Both the position numbers and the translations under genes were made by a program. From Acidobacteriota bacterium (lineage in GTDB: Bacteria > Acidobacteriota > Blastocatellia > RBC074), in contig JABFSD010001020.1 in NCBI GenBank assembly GCA_013140935.1, forward strand, positions 1 to 5,037: 5,037 bases of DNA, read 5' to 3'. A model generated the notes under the pieces. The model saw nothing but the letters and a program-made list of their open reading frames with translations. It did not search any database and was not told the origin of the DNA. This document shows positions 1 to 5,037 of this stretch, piece by piece (position 1 is the first letter of the stretch; each line of letters begins with the position of its first letter).

Positions 1-803
1 ATGTACATCTTGGGTGCGACCGTCTGGCCTGACGAACCGACTTGGCGATCCATCGGCAACCAGTCGTTGTCGCAAATCGGACGCGAAGCCGCGATTTCTG
101 CGCCCATTGCCGCAGCCAGCTTTTGCACAATCTCGATGTTCTTTTGTTCTTTGATGCCGCGTCCGACCGAGACGATCAACGGCGCAGCGGTCAGGTCAAC
201 CGCAGCTTTGGCTTCTTTGAAACGCTCTTCGGGTTGCTGACGAACTACGTCAGCGTCGAGATTGACGGCGAGAGCTTCGACGGTTGCCGCACCCGCTTCG
301 CATTCGTCGCCGCGAAACGTGCCAAGCTGGAAGCTGACGAAATGCGGGCCGTCGCCGAGAGCAGATACATCAAGCGCCATCTTGCCTTGAAAGGCTTGGC
401 GCGTGAGTACGAGCGTACCGTCTTCGATCTTCCAATTGACGTTGTCGCCCAGCAGCGCAGTCTTATGCGCAGCCGCGAGCTTCGGCGCGAAATCACGAAC
501 TTCGTAAGTGTGCGTCAACATCACGTAAGCGGGCTGAACTTGCGCGGTGACTTGTTTCAACGCGAAGGCATAACCATCAGCGGTATAAGTCTTGAGCAAA
601 TCGCTCTCAACCGTATAAACCTTGCCGAGCTTTTTGCCCGCGATTTCTTGCGCAGCCACGCCAATGCCACTGCCCAAAATCACAGCCGCCGTATCGTGTC
701 CGGTATGCGCGCTGATGACTTGCGCCGCGCGCACCGCTTCCCACGAAGCCTTGCTGACTGTGCCGTCTACGTGTTCGATGAAAACTAAAATCGTGTTTGC
801 CAT
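1..803 (-). CDS. etfA: Electron transfer flavoprotein alpha subunit, C-terminus cut by window edge
   Basis: EtfA carries the FAD of the EtfAB heterodimer, which takes electrons from acyl-CoA and other dehydrogenases and passes them to ETF:quinone oxidoreductase. Reading from the ATG at 803, 267 residues are open to the left edge with no stop. The N-terminus (MANTILVFIEHVDG) is the usual start of the family's nucleotide-binding-like domain I. Domain II is diagnostic: VSVGRGIKEQKN at about residues 211-222, then ASRPICDNDWLP (about 239-250), RQVGSSGQTVAPK (about 253-265), the conserved FAD-binding run. Family members are usually about 310-330 residues, so roughly the last 50 are outside the window. 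The start lies 24 nt after the toxin stop; only a weak GGAAA-like ribosome site precedes it. It is the last visible gene of the etfB-antitoxin-toxin-etfA unit. The identification is firm; the exact ETF subgroup (bifurcating or not) is not settled from this part. Confidence 0.96.
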   Translation of the reverse strand, partial: MANTILVFIEHVDGTVSKASWEAVRAAQVISAHTGHDTAAVILGSGIGVAAQEIAGKKLGKVYTVESDLLKTYTADGYAFALKQVTAQVQPAYVMLTHTYEVRDFAPKLAAAHKTALLGDNVNWKIEDGTLVLTRQAFQGKMALDVSALGDGPHFVSFQLGTFRGDECEAGAATVEALAVNLDADVVRQQPEERFKEAKAAVDLTAAPLIVSVGRGIKEQKNIEIVQKLAAAMGAEIAASRPICDNDWLPMDRQVGSSGQTVAPKMY

Positions 804-827
804 AAGGATGTTTCCGATGAGTGGGTT

Positions 828-1112
828 TCAATAAACTTCGTCGTGTGTGCCCAAGTCGAGCAGCATGATTACTTGCTCATTGGGCGCGTCAGGATCGTTG
901 GTAAAAGAAAAAACGATGCGGCAGTCATAAGCCACCGTGCAGGCCCAACATCCGGCAAGTTGCCCATGCAACTTGTGCGTTTCCAAGCTGGGCGTGAAAG
1001 GGTCATCTTTCAACAACTCAAGCGCTGTCAAAATACTGTCTTGCAGTTGCGGAATACGGCGCACTTGTTTCTTGAAAGCGCGTTTGAACTTACCGCCGTA
1101 AAGCAGCTTCAT
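828..1112 (-). CDS. RelE/YafQ-like type II toxin (mRNA interferase family)
   Basis: A complete 94-residue protein of the RelE/ParE fold, the size expected for the family. Visible hallmarks are a basic N-terminal helix (FKRAFKKQVRR, residues 9-19), then DPFTPSLETHKLHGQLAG (about 37-54), the core strand VAYDCRIVFSF (60-70), and the C-terminal DLGTHDEVY (86-94). In YafQ-type toxins the His of the HKL segment, an Asp in the central strand and the His of the terminal GTH segment contribute to ribosome-dependent mRNA cleavage; here these would be His46, Asp63 and His90. The ATG overlaps the antitoxin stop as ATGA, so translation is probably coupled. GGAG lies 8 nt before the start. No frameshift or stop is present, so the toxin looks intact. 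RNase activity is inferred from family; a ParE-like gyrase target is less likely given the HKL and GTH motifs. Confidence 0.9.
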   Translation of the reverse strand: MKLLYGGKFKRAFKKQVRRIPQLQDSILTALELLKDDPFTPSLETHKLHGQLAGCWACTVAYDCRIVFSFTNDPDAPNEQVIMLLDLGTHDEVY

Positions 1113-1345
1113 GATTCCAACTCCACGAGCAGATCCGCTTTCAGTTCTTCAAAGGAACAGGGCTTAAGGCGGCCTTCCTCCAAAGCCTGCCGCAACGCAA
1201 CGGCTTCTTGCGCGATTTCCGCGCGGCGTTGTTCGATCATACGGCGGCGCACAATTTCGACTAACTCCTCTTGCTTGTTGAGTGGCAGCGTCGCGATTAA
1301 CTCCAATGCCTGCCCATAAGGTGAAAGACTGGTTGCTGGTTGCAT
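1109..1345 (-). CDS. Small type II antitoxin, partner of the RelE/YafQ-like toxin
   Basis: A 78-residue, highly charged and apparently helical protein directly upstream of the toxin. Its C-terminal half (RRRMIEQRRAEIAQEAVA, then LEEGRLKP and a final acidic helix ending LLVELES) resembles the short antitoxins that accompany HKL/GTHDEVY toxins in cyanobacteria and other environmental bacteria. These have a helical body followed by a G-[KR]-L-[KR]-P turn and a toxin-wrapping tail. No ribbon-helix-helix or helix-turn-helix DNA-binding motif is obvious to me, so autoregulation cannot be claimed. The start at 1345 is chosen because GTGAGG lies 5 nt upstream and because an extension further upstream would read out of frame through etfB. 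The gene begins 23 nt after the etfB stop and overlaps the toxin start by four bases (ATGA). The antitoxin role rests mainly on this gene order and pairing. Confidence 0.85.
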   Translation of the reverse strand: MQPATSLSPYGQALELIATLPLNKQEELVEIVRRRMIEQRRAEIAQEAVALRQALEEGRLKPCSFEELKADLLVELES

Positions 1346-1368
1346 AAATTCCTCACTTCCTGCGTGCG

Positions 1369-2148
1369 CTAAAACACGCGCGCTTCGTTCTTCAATTTTT
1401 CCATCAGCTTCGCCGCAATCTCTGACGGCGAGCCTTCGATGAATTGCGTCTGCTTGGACTTTTGCGGCACGTAAAGCTTGCGGAAAGCCATACGCGGCGC
1501 GAGTGCGGCGGCATCCAGCCCCAGCGCCGCGGCGTCGAGCGTCTTCATCTCTTTTTTCTTCGCCGCCATGATGCCTTTGAGCGTCGCGTAACGCAGCGTA
1601 TTGATGCCCGATTGAATTGTCAGCACGGCGGGCGATGGCATCGAGACCCATTGAAAGAATCCGTTTTCGAGTTCGCGTTTGACGCGCAGCGTACCGCTCT
1701 CGGATTGCACATCCATCACAATCGTAGCGTGCGGCGTGCCTAACAATTCCGCCGCAATCACACCGGTTTGGCCGAATCCGTAATCGTCGGATTGCAAACC
1801 CGTCAGCAACAAATCGAAGCCTTCCGCTTTCGCCGCCGCCGCGATGACTGCGCCGAGGCCGTAAGCATCGAGGTTGGCAAACGCCGGATCGTCGAGATGC
1901 AAGCCGCGATCAGCGCCGCGCGCGAGACCTTCTTTGATGACGGTTTGTACGCGTTGCGGGCCGAGCGAAAGCGCGATGACTTCGCCGCCGTGTTTCTCTT
2001 TGAGTTGCAGCGCGGCTTCCAAACCGTAAGCGTCTGACTCGTTGATTTCATAGGTCAGGTCGCGGTCTTGAATCCACGTACCGGCCTCGTTGATGCGAAG
2101 AATCGAATCGTTCTTCGGTACTTGTTTCAGACAAACAATGATCTTCAT
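1369..2148 (-). CDS. etfB: Electron transfer flavoprotein beta subunit
   Basis: A complete 259-residue EtfB, within the usual 250-260 range. It forms the heterodimer with EtfA; in most ETFs it holds a structural AMP, or a second FAD in bifurcating types. The start MKIIVCLKQVPKND is the family's canonical N-terminus. Also visible are the NESDAYGLEAALQLKE helix (36-51), ARGADRGLHL (76-85), and LLLTGLQSDDYGFGQTG (113-129), whose D-x(4)-QTG portion forms the nucleotide-binding loop. VKRELENGF (156-164) leads into QWVSMPSPAVLTIQSGIN, close to the ETF-beta signature. An in-frame ATG at 2214 would add 22 residues of no family resemblance and lies inside the operator palindrome, so 2148 is preferred; GGGAG sits 11 nt before it. 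Its promoter and operator lie just upstream, and its downstream neighbour is the antitoxin rather than etfA. Confidence 0.96.
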   Translation of the reverse strand: MKIIVCLKQVPKNDSILRINEAGTWIQDRDLTYEINESDAYGLEAALQLKEKHGGEVIALSLGPQRVQTVIKEGLARGADRGLHLDDPAFANLDAYGLGAVIAAAAKAEGFDLLLTGLQSDDYGFGQTGVIAAELLGTPHATIVMDVQSESGTLRVKRELENGFFQWVSMPSPAVLTIQSGINTLRYATLKGIMAAKKKEMKTLDAAALGLDAAALAPRMAFRKLYVPQKSKQTQFIEGSPSEIAAKLMEKLKNEARVF

Positions 2149-2199
2149 TGCGTTGATGACTCCCGATGCAGGTGAATTTTTTGAATTGGAATGACGATT

Positions 2200-2217
2200 T
2201 GAATGAATGCTCATTCA
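2200..2217 (-). promoter_or_regulatory. FadR-like (TetR-family) operator palindrome upstream of etfB
   Basis: The sequence reads TGAATGA-GCAT-TCATTCA on the gene strand: two perfect 7-bp half-sites around a 4-bp centre. Half-sites of this sequence and spacing match the box bound by B. subtilis FadR, a TetR-family repressor whose regulon includes etfA and etfB and which is released by long-chain acyl-CoA. The site starts just after the predicted -10 element, near +2 to +20 of the transcript, a position suited to repression. The regulator itself is not in this window. The palindrome is directly visible; binding by a FadR-type protein is inferred. Confidence 0.7.
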
Positions 2218-2225
2218 GCCGCCAC

Positions 2226-2255
2226 GTTATAAAACAGGTGTGAGAGTTCGGGCAA
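2226..2255 (-). promoter_or_regulatory. Predicted sigma70-type promoter of the etfB unit
   Basis: On the minus strand, TTGCCC (2255-2250, 4 of 6 to TTGACA) and TATAAC (2231-2226, 5 of 6 to TATAAT) are separated by 18 bp. The -35 box begins 6 nt after the mgtE stop codon. A start near 2219 would give a leader of about 70 nt to the etfB ATG and would place the operator palindrome directly at the start of transcription. Its agreement with the operator position is the main reason to believe it. Confidence 0.5.
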
Positions 2256-2261
2256 CTTGCG

Positions 2262-3617
2262 TTAAATCTGGCCCAGCACAAGGCGCGCGATGGTCAGATA
2301 GATCAGCAGGCCGGTGGCGTCTACCAGCGTCGAAATCATCGGGGCCGACAGCACGGCGGGGTCTACGCCGATGCGATGTGCGCCAATGGGAATCAGTGCG
2401 CCGACGGCCGTTGACCATACGCAAATCGAGATGACCGTAGCGCCCACTGTAAAGCCGATTCTGATGTTGCCCGACATCCAATAGCCCAGGCCAAAGGCTA
2501 CGACGCTCAACAGCAACCCCGCGAGAAAGCCCGTCGTCGCTTCGCGCACCAAAACTTTCCAGGCGTTTTGCACGCCGATTTCGCCTAACGAAAGGCTGCG
2601 AATCACGGTGATAACGGTTTGCGATCCGGCATTGCCGCCCGTGCCGATCAAGAGCGGAATGAAGAACGCGAGCATGACGACTTTTTCGAGTTCGGCTTCG
2701 AAATAATGCAGCACCTTGATCGTCAGCAAACCGCCCATAAACAGCATAATCAGCCAGGGAACGCGCTGGCGTACGACGTTGAAAATCGAGTTTTCAAAGT
2801 AAGGTTTTTCGAGCGCGTCGGCCTTGATGCCGGCCAATTTCAAGATGTCTTCGGTTTGCTCTTCGGTGACTACGTCAAGCACGTCGTCTACCGTGACGAA
2901 GCCTACGACACTGCCGTTACTTTCAATCACCGGCACGGCAAGCAAATTGTATTTGGCGATTTTTTTAGCGACCGATTCCTGATCTTCCTGCGCTTCGACG
3001 GTGATGGGTTTGCGGCGCATGATGCTGGCGATGGATTGATCCACTTCGCCCATCACCAAATCACGCAACGAAACCGCGCCGAGCAAATGCTTCCGCTCGT
3101 CCAGCACGTAACAGGCATAGATAGACTCTTTGTCGCGCGAACCCGTGCGAAGCTGTTTGAGCGCATCGCCGACAGTCATTTCAGGCGAGAACGAAACGAA
3201 CTCCGTCGTCATGATGCCGCCCGCCGTGTGATCGGCGTATTGCAGCAAGTGTTCGAGTTCGTTTTTGGTTTCAGTATTGACCTGCGCGAGGATGCGGCGG
3301 CGTTCGTGCAAGCCCATCTGCTGCACGATGTCGGTGCGTTCGTCGGCGGAAAGGCCTTCGATGACTTGGGCGGCGCGTTTGGGATCGAGCTTTTCGACAA
3401 TGGCCGCGCGGCGCGACATCGTGGGCTGATCGAGCAATTCGACAATGCGCGGCACGGGCAACATCATCACGACTGAAGCGGCTTCAATCAGCGTGAGCTG
3501 ATTGAGCAATTCGACCAAGTCTTCGGGAGCGAGTTCAGACACAGCTTCGCTGATGCCGACGTGGCTTTCGTCAAGGCGTAAGTTGATTCGTTCTCTGAGT
3601 TCCTCAAGCGCAGACAT
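2262..3617 (-). CDS. mgtE: MgtE-family magnesium channel/transporter
   Basis: A complete 451-residue inner-membrane Mg2+ channel, the standard MgtE length. The order is an N-terminal superhelical domain (about residues 20-130), two CBS domains (about 135-195 and 200-260), a connecting helix, then five membrane segments from about residue 283. The pore signature [15 protein letters not shown] is at about 321-335. The final helix contains [17 protein letters not shown], whose Asp (about 433) matches the Mg2+-coordinating Asp432 of Thermus thermophilus MgtE. In that protein, Mg2+ bound between the N and CBS domains closes the pore. A GTG at 3626 is in frame three codons earlier, but the ATG at 3617 is preferred because GAGTG lies about 6 nt before it and nothing similar precedes the GTG. 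The gene follows the nuclease stop by 24 nt, so the two may be co-transcribed. There is no room for an M-box Mg2+ riboswitch. Confidence 0.96.
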   Translation of the reverse strand: MSALEELRERINLRLDESHVGISEAVSELAPEDLVELLNQLTLIEAASVVMMLPVPRIVELLDQPTMSRRAAIVEKLDPKRAAQVIEGLSADERTDIVQQMGLHERRRILAQVNTETKNELEHLLQYADHTAGGIMTTEFVSFSPEMTVGDALKQLRTGSRDKESIYACYVLDERKHLLGAVSLRDLVMGEVDQSIASIMRRKPITVEAQEDQESVAKKIAKYNLLAVPVIESNGSVVGFVTVDDVLDVVTEEQTEDILKLAGIKADALEKPYFENSIFNVVRQRVPWLIMLFMGGLLTIKVLHYFEAELEKVVMLAFFIPLLIGTGGNAGSQTVITVIRSLSLGEIGVQNAWKVLVREATTGFLAGLLLSVVAFGLGYWMSGNIRIGFTVGATVISICVWSTAVGALIPIGAHRIGVDPAVLSAPMISTLVDATGLLIYLTIARLVLGQI

Positions 3618-3641
3618 CGTTATCACTCAATAGTTCGTAGC

Positions 3642-4577
3642 CTAATTTGTAGCCCCTCGTAACGCGGCAATTTCGCTCAACGACAATCCCGTGATTTGGG
3701 CAATCTGTTGATCGTCAAGCTGTCCCAGCAGTTGACTGGCGATTTCGCGTGCCTTCTTGGTTCTGCCTATGGCTTCGCCTTCCTCTAACCCTTCCACTCG
3801 TCCCTTCGCTCGCCCTTTTTCTTCCCCTTTTTCTTCCCCTTGCTTCCTTCCTCTTTCTTCGGCTTCGCGCTCGGCCAGTGCAATAGCGCCACGCTGATCA
3901 CGAATAAACATTAGCTTGCGTTCGTAAACCTCCAATTCCTTCGGACTCAATCCGGCCAGGTTGGCGAAGTGAAAGGCTTGCTTGATTTCTGCCACTTCGC
4001 CCATCGCGTCGGGAACGACTTGTAAGTCACGGGCATTCTTCAGGAAAAAGAGCCATTTATCTTTGATGCCCGTCAGTTGATCGAGCGCCTTAGTGAATTT
4101 GGGTAACTCGACAAACACCAGTTGTATGTCGCTTTGCGGGTACTCAAGTGAAGCCTTCCGCTCCTTTAACACGAAAGCCGATTCGATTTCGGCGGATTCG
4201 GGGAACATCACAAAATCGGTAATCGTCAGCGCCACCACCGGACTCAAGTCTTTGTATACGTCGCCTTCCATCAACTGCGTCGAATAGGCTTTGGCCGCGT
4301 TGTAAAGCACTCGTTTCTCGAAGCCCTCGACGTTGAGTACCTGCATTTCGATGATGACGAAACGTCCGCTTTGCAAGCGCGCGCGCACGTCTACGAAGGT
4401 GTCTTTCATCCCTTCGATTTTCGGCGCGAGGTAAGGGTCAATGATTTCGAGATCAACGATGATCGGCTGTTCGTCATAAAGCAGCGCATTGAGAAAGCTC
4501 ATCAGAATCGGCTTGCTTTGATCGGAGCCGAAGATTTTCTTGAACGCAAAATCCGTTTTCGGATTGATGAATCGCAT
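3642..4577 (-). CDS. Rpn/PDDEXK_2-type PD-(D/E)XK nuclease family protein (transposase-like)
   Basis: A complete 311-residue protein. The N-terminus RFINPKTDFAFKKIFG (2-17) is the characteristic opening of the PD-(D/E)XK transposase-like family (Rpn/PDDEXK_2). The nuclease core has Asp63 in DTFVDVRAR and the E-x-Q triplet in VIIEMQVL (Glu77, Gln79); the family commonly has Gln where classical PD-(D/E)XK enzymes have Lys. The middle part (about 110-225) is conserved-looking and helical. Residues about 234-276 form a low-complexity Lys/Glu/Gly/Arg stretch encoded partly by 12-bp tandem repeats. The end (LDDQQIAQITGLSLSEIAALRG) is the short helix-turn-helix-like tail often seen in this family. 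Related Rpn proteins of E. coli are DNA endonucleases that promote RecA-independent recombination; other members may act in phage defence. Activity here is inferred. AAGGAGG lies 12 nt before the ATG, an unusually long spacing. A fold-back element abuts this site. Confidence 0.88.
   Translation of the reverse strand: MRFINPKTDFAFKKIFGSDQSKPILMSFLNALLYDEQPIIVDLEIIDPYLAPKIEGMKDTFVDVRARLQSGRFVIIEMQVLNVEGFEKRVLYNAAKAYSTQLMEGDVYKDLSPVVALTITDFVMFPESAEIESAFVLKERKASLEYPQSDIQLVFVELPKFTKALDQLTGIKDKWLFFLKNARDLQVVPDAMGEVAEIKQAFHFANLAGLSPKELEVYERKLMFIRDQRGAIALAEREAEERGRKQGEEKGEEKGRAKGRVEGLEEGEAIGRTKKAREIASQLLGQLDDQQIAQITGLSLSEIAALRGATN
3812..3847 (-). repeat. 12-bp in-frame tandem repeats in the nuclease tail
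   Basis: Three consecutive 12-bp units (3836-3847, 3824-3835, 3812-3823), the latter two differing at one base and the first more diverged, encode a four-residue periodicity of Gly-Lys/Glu-Gln/Glu-Gly/Lys type (GEEKGEEKG). Such units are prone to replication slippage without a frameshift, so tail length is likely to vary between strains. Confidence 0.85.
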
Positions 4578-4589
4578 AATCGTTGATTG

Positions 4590-4596
4590 CCTCCTT
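4590..4596 (-). promoter_or_regulatory. Shine-Dalgarno site of the nuclease gene
   Basis: AAGGAGG on the minus strand, a near-perfect anti-16S match, 12 nt before the ATG at 4577. The spacing is longer than the usual 5-9 nt, but no in-frame ATG, GTG or TTG lies closer. Its outermost base is also the first base of the left TACTTAAT repeat, so the fold-back element begins exactly at this site. Confidence 0.6.
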
Positions 4597-4620
4597 ACTT
4601 AATACACCGAAAACTAAGTT

Positions 4621-4665
4621 GCCTTGCATTTCCTCACTGTTCATTTTTCTCTCCCACATTTTTCT
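4621..4665 (-). repeat. Three 15-bp tandem units in the left arm (two in the right arm)
   Basis: Read on the minus strand, the left arm consists of three 15-bp units: AGAAAAATGTGGGAG (4665-4651), AGAAAAATGAACAGT (4650-4636) and GAGGAAATGCAAGGC (4635-4621), sharing the core AGAAAAATG. The right arm on the plus strand has only two units, AGAAAAATGTGGGAG (4690-4704) and AGAAAAATGCCAGAT (4705-4719). The 15-nt length difference between the arms is therefore one unit gained or lost, probably by slippage. Confidence 0.8.
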
Positions 4666-4713
4666 GTCTAATTGCTACGGTGATTAGACAGAAAAATGTG
4701 GGAGAGAAAAATG
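4642..4713. repeat. Perfect 31-bp inverted repeat with 10-nt loop
   Basis: Positions 4642-4672 and 4683-4713 are exact reverse complements over 31 bp, separated by the 10-nt loop at 4673-4682. Any transcript crossing this point would form a very stable hairpin, and single-stranded DNA would extrude here. Each arm ends outward in GGGAGAGAAAAATG, that is a Shine-Dalgarno-like purine run with an ATG, on both strands. No poly-T tract beyond the stem supports a simple intrinsic terminator, although T-runs occur within the arms. Confidence 0.97.
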
Positions 4714-4738
4714 CCAGATAACTTTGTTTTCGCAGTAC

Positions 4739-5037
4739 TTAATTTCTCTTTTCCCAACGCAGCTTGAGATCGTTCATCAAATCTAAAAAGCGCGGATCAT
4801 CACGCAAGTTATTGAGCTTCGAGTTACGCGCGAAGTAAGGATAGTTCTCATTGCCCAGCTTCACCGCATGCCGCAGCCATTCAATCGCTTCGTCGTTCAA
4901 GCCTTCCATCGCATAAAACGAAGCCAGCCAAAACGCGATGTCGTAATCAGCCGCCGCCGTCTCTTTCACCTGCGGCGTAATCATCCCCTGTGCCTCTTCG
5001 TGTTGCCCCAACGCGCTCAAACAGCGCGCAATCAGCA
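4739..5037 (-). CDS. TPR-repeat protein, C-terminal part only (possibly a Ser/Thr kinase tail)
   Basis: The last 98 codons of a protein whose start lies beyond the right edge; the frame is open to the edge. Two TPR-like helix pairs are visible: [19 protein letters not shown] at the edge, and [31 protein letters not shown] (from about 30 residues further on). They are followed by [33 protein letters not shown]. This ending, with N-Y-P, D-P-R-F and a final R-W-E helix, is typical of the C-termini of TPR-containing proteins, including Ser/Thr protein kinases and adenylate-cyclase-like proteins abundant in Acidobacteriota. No catalytic domain is in view, so the kinase assignment is only a possibility. 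The TAA stop (4741-4739) lies within the right TACTTAAT repeat of the fold-back element, so an insertion there may have set or preserved the present end. A TTG at 5020 could be mistaken for a start, but the TPR pattern clearly continues upstream of it. Confidence 0.75.
   Translation of the reverse strand, partial: LIARCLSALGQHEEAQGMITPQVKETAAADYDIAFWLASFYAMEGLNDEAIEWLRHAVKLGNENYPYFARNSKLNNLRDDPRFLDLMNDLKLRWEKRN

Larger units (their letters stand above)
2149..2261. other. mgtE-etfB intergenic region, 113 bp
   Basis: This is the longest gap between two chromosomal-type genes in the window apart from the fold-back element. It holds the predicted etfB promoter and the FadR-like palindrome. No GC-rich hairpin followed by a T-run is visible downstream of mgtE, so mgtE transcripts may read through into etfB unless a factor-dependent terminator acts here. 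No small RNA or riboswitch fold was recognised. Confidence 0.6.
4596..4743. mobile_element. Putative MITE-like fold-back element with 8-bp direct repeats
   Basis: The 8-bp sequence TACTTAAT occurs in direct orientation at 4596-4603 and 4736-4743. Between these copies the 132 bp are one long imperfect inverted repeat. The outer arms (4608-4620 against 4720-4732, 12 of 13 matching, core CGAAAAC) continue through a diverged stretch (GTTGCCTTGCAT against GTTATCTGGCAT, 9 of 12) into perfect 31-bp inner arms. The only large asymmetry is 15 extra bases in the left arm. Terminal inverted repeats, apparent target duplication, no coding capacity and location between genes fit a miniature transposable element. 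No transposase for it is recognised here and the family is unknown. A bidirectional terminator or a regulatory hairpin is the alternative. The repeat structure is certain; mobility is inferred. Confidence 0.5.

Noticed and set aside
42..788. Plus-strand open frame of 248 codons
   Set aside because: It lies antisense to etfA, whose protein is clearly recognisable; the plus-strand product has no family-like pattern and no ribosome site.
1346..1376. Possible terminator or attenuator hairpin between etfB and the antitoxin
   Set aside because: Only a 5-bp GCGTG/CACGC stem with an 8-nt loop is present and no T-run follows.
1109..1651. A longer, 180-residue version of the antitoxin
   Set aside because: The extra N-terminal 102 residues run through the end of etfB in another frame; a good ribosome site precedes the internal ATG at 1345.
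2149..2214. Longer EtfB starting at the ATG at 2214
   Set aside because: The added 22 residues do not look like EtfB, the ATG lies inside the operator palindrome only about a dozen bases past the -10 element, and the canonical MKIIVCLKQVP start is at 2148.
2619..3476. Plus-strand open frame of 285 codons
   Set aside because: It is the antisense shadow of mgtE, rich in His, Phe, Arg and Asp as expected from the complement of its codons, with no recognisable domain.
3618..3641. M-box Mg2+ riboswitch upstream of mgtE
   Set aside because: Only 24 nt separate mgtE from the nuclease stop, far too short for the riboswitch fold.
3812..3847. CRISPR-like or regulatory short repeats
   Set aside because: The units are contiguous, in frame and encode the charged tail of the nuclease; there are no spacers.
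4474..4659. Minus-strand frame of 61 codons overlapping the nuclease start
   Set aside because: It arises from the hairpin arm and runs out of frame into the nuclease gene with no recognisable product; kept only as part of the observation on outward start sites.

Overview
All six genes lie on the minus strand, so transcription runs from right to left; two of them are cut by the window edges. Moderate base composition, a TPR protein tail of the kind found at the C-terminus of TPR-bearing Ser/Thr kinases, a Rpn/PDDEXK_2-type nuclease and the style of the ETF proteins together suggest an Acidobacteriota-like soil or environmental bacterium (perhaps Blastocatellia). That placement is an inference from protein flavour only, because no rRNA or marker gene is present.

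In order of transcription: (a) 5037-4739, the C-terminal end of a TPR-repeat protein. (b) 4743-4596, a compact fold-back element. It has a perfect 31-bp inverted repeat around a 10-nt loop, imperfect outer arms, and the 8-bp direct repeat TACTTAAT at both ends. It fills the whole intergenic space and looks like a small non-autonomous (MITE-like) insertion. (c) 4577-3642, a PD-(D/E)XK transposase-like nuclease with a low-complexity charged tail. (d) 3617-2262, a complete MgtE magnesium channel/transporter, 24 nt behind the nuclease gene. (e) 2255-2200, a promoter followed at once by a perfect two-fold palindrome, TGAATGA-N4-TCATTCA, which resembles operators of TetR-type fatty-acid regulators such as Bacillus subtilis FadR. 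(f) 2148-1369, etfB. (g) 1345-1109 and 1112-828, a type II toxin-antitoxin pair (small antitoxin, then a RelE/YafQ-like toxin) coupled by an ATGA overlap. (h) 803 to the left edge, etfA, missing about its last 50 residues.

The most notable architecture is the electron-transfer-flavoprotein operon. etfB and etfA encode the two subunits of one heterodimer and are normally adjacent, but here a complete toxin-antitoxin module sits between them, with gaps of 23 and 24 nt, on the same strand. The whole unit is probably transcribed from one promoter carrying a FadR-like operator. The toxin-antitoxin genes would then share transcription with a fatty-acid-oxidation electron-transfer operon. The second notable object is the fold-back element upstream of the nuclease gene, whose arms are built from 15-bp units differing in copy number between the two sides.
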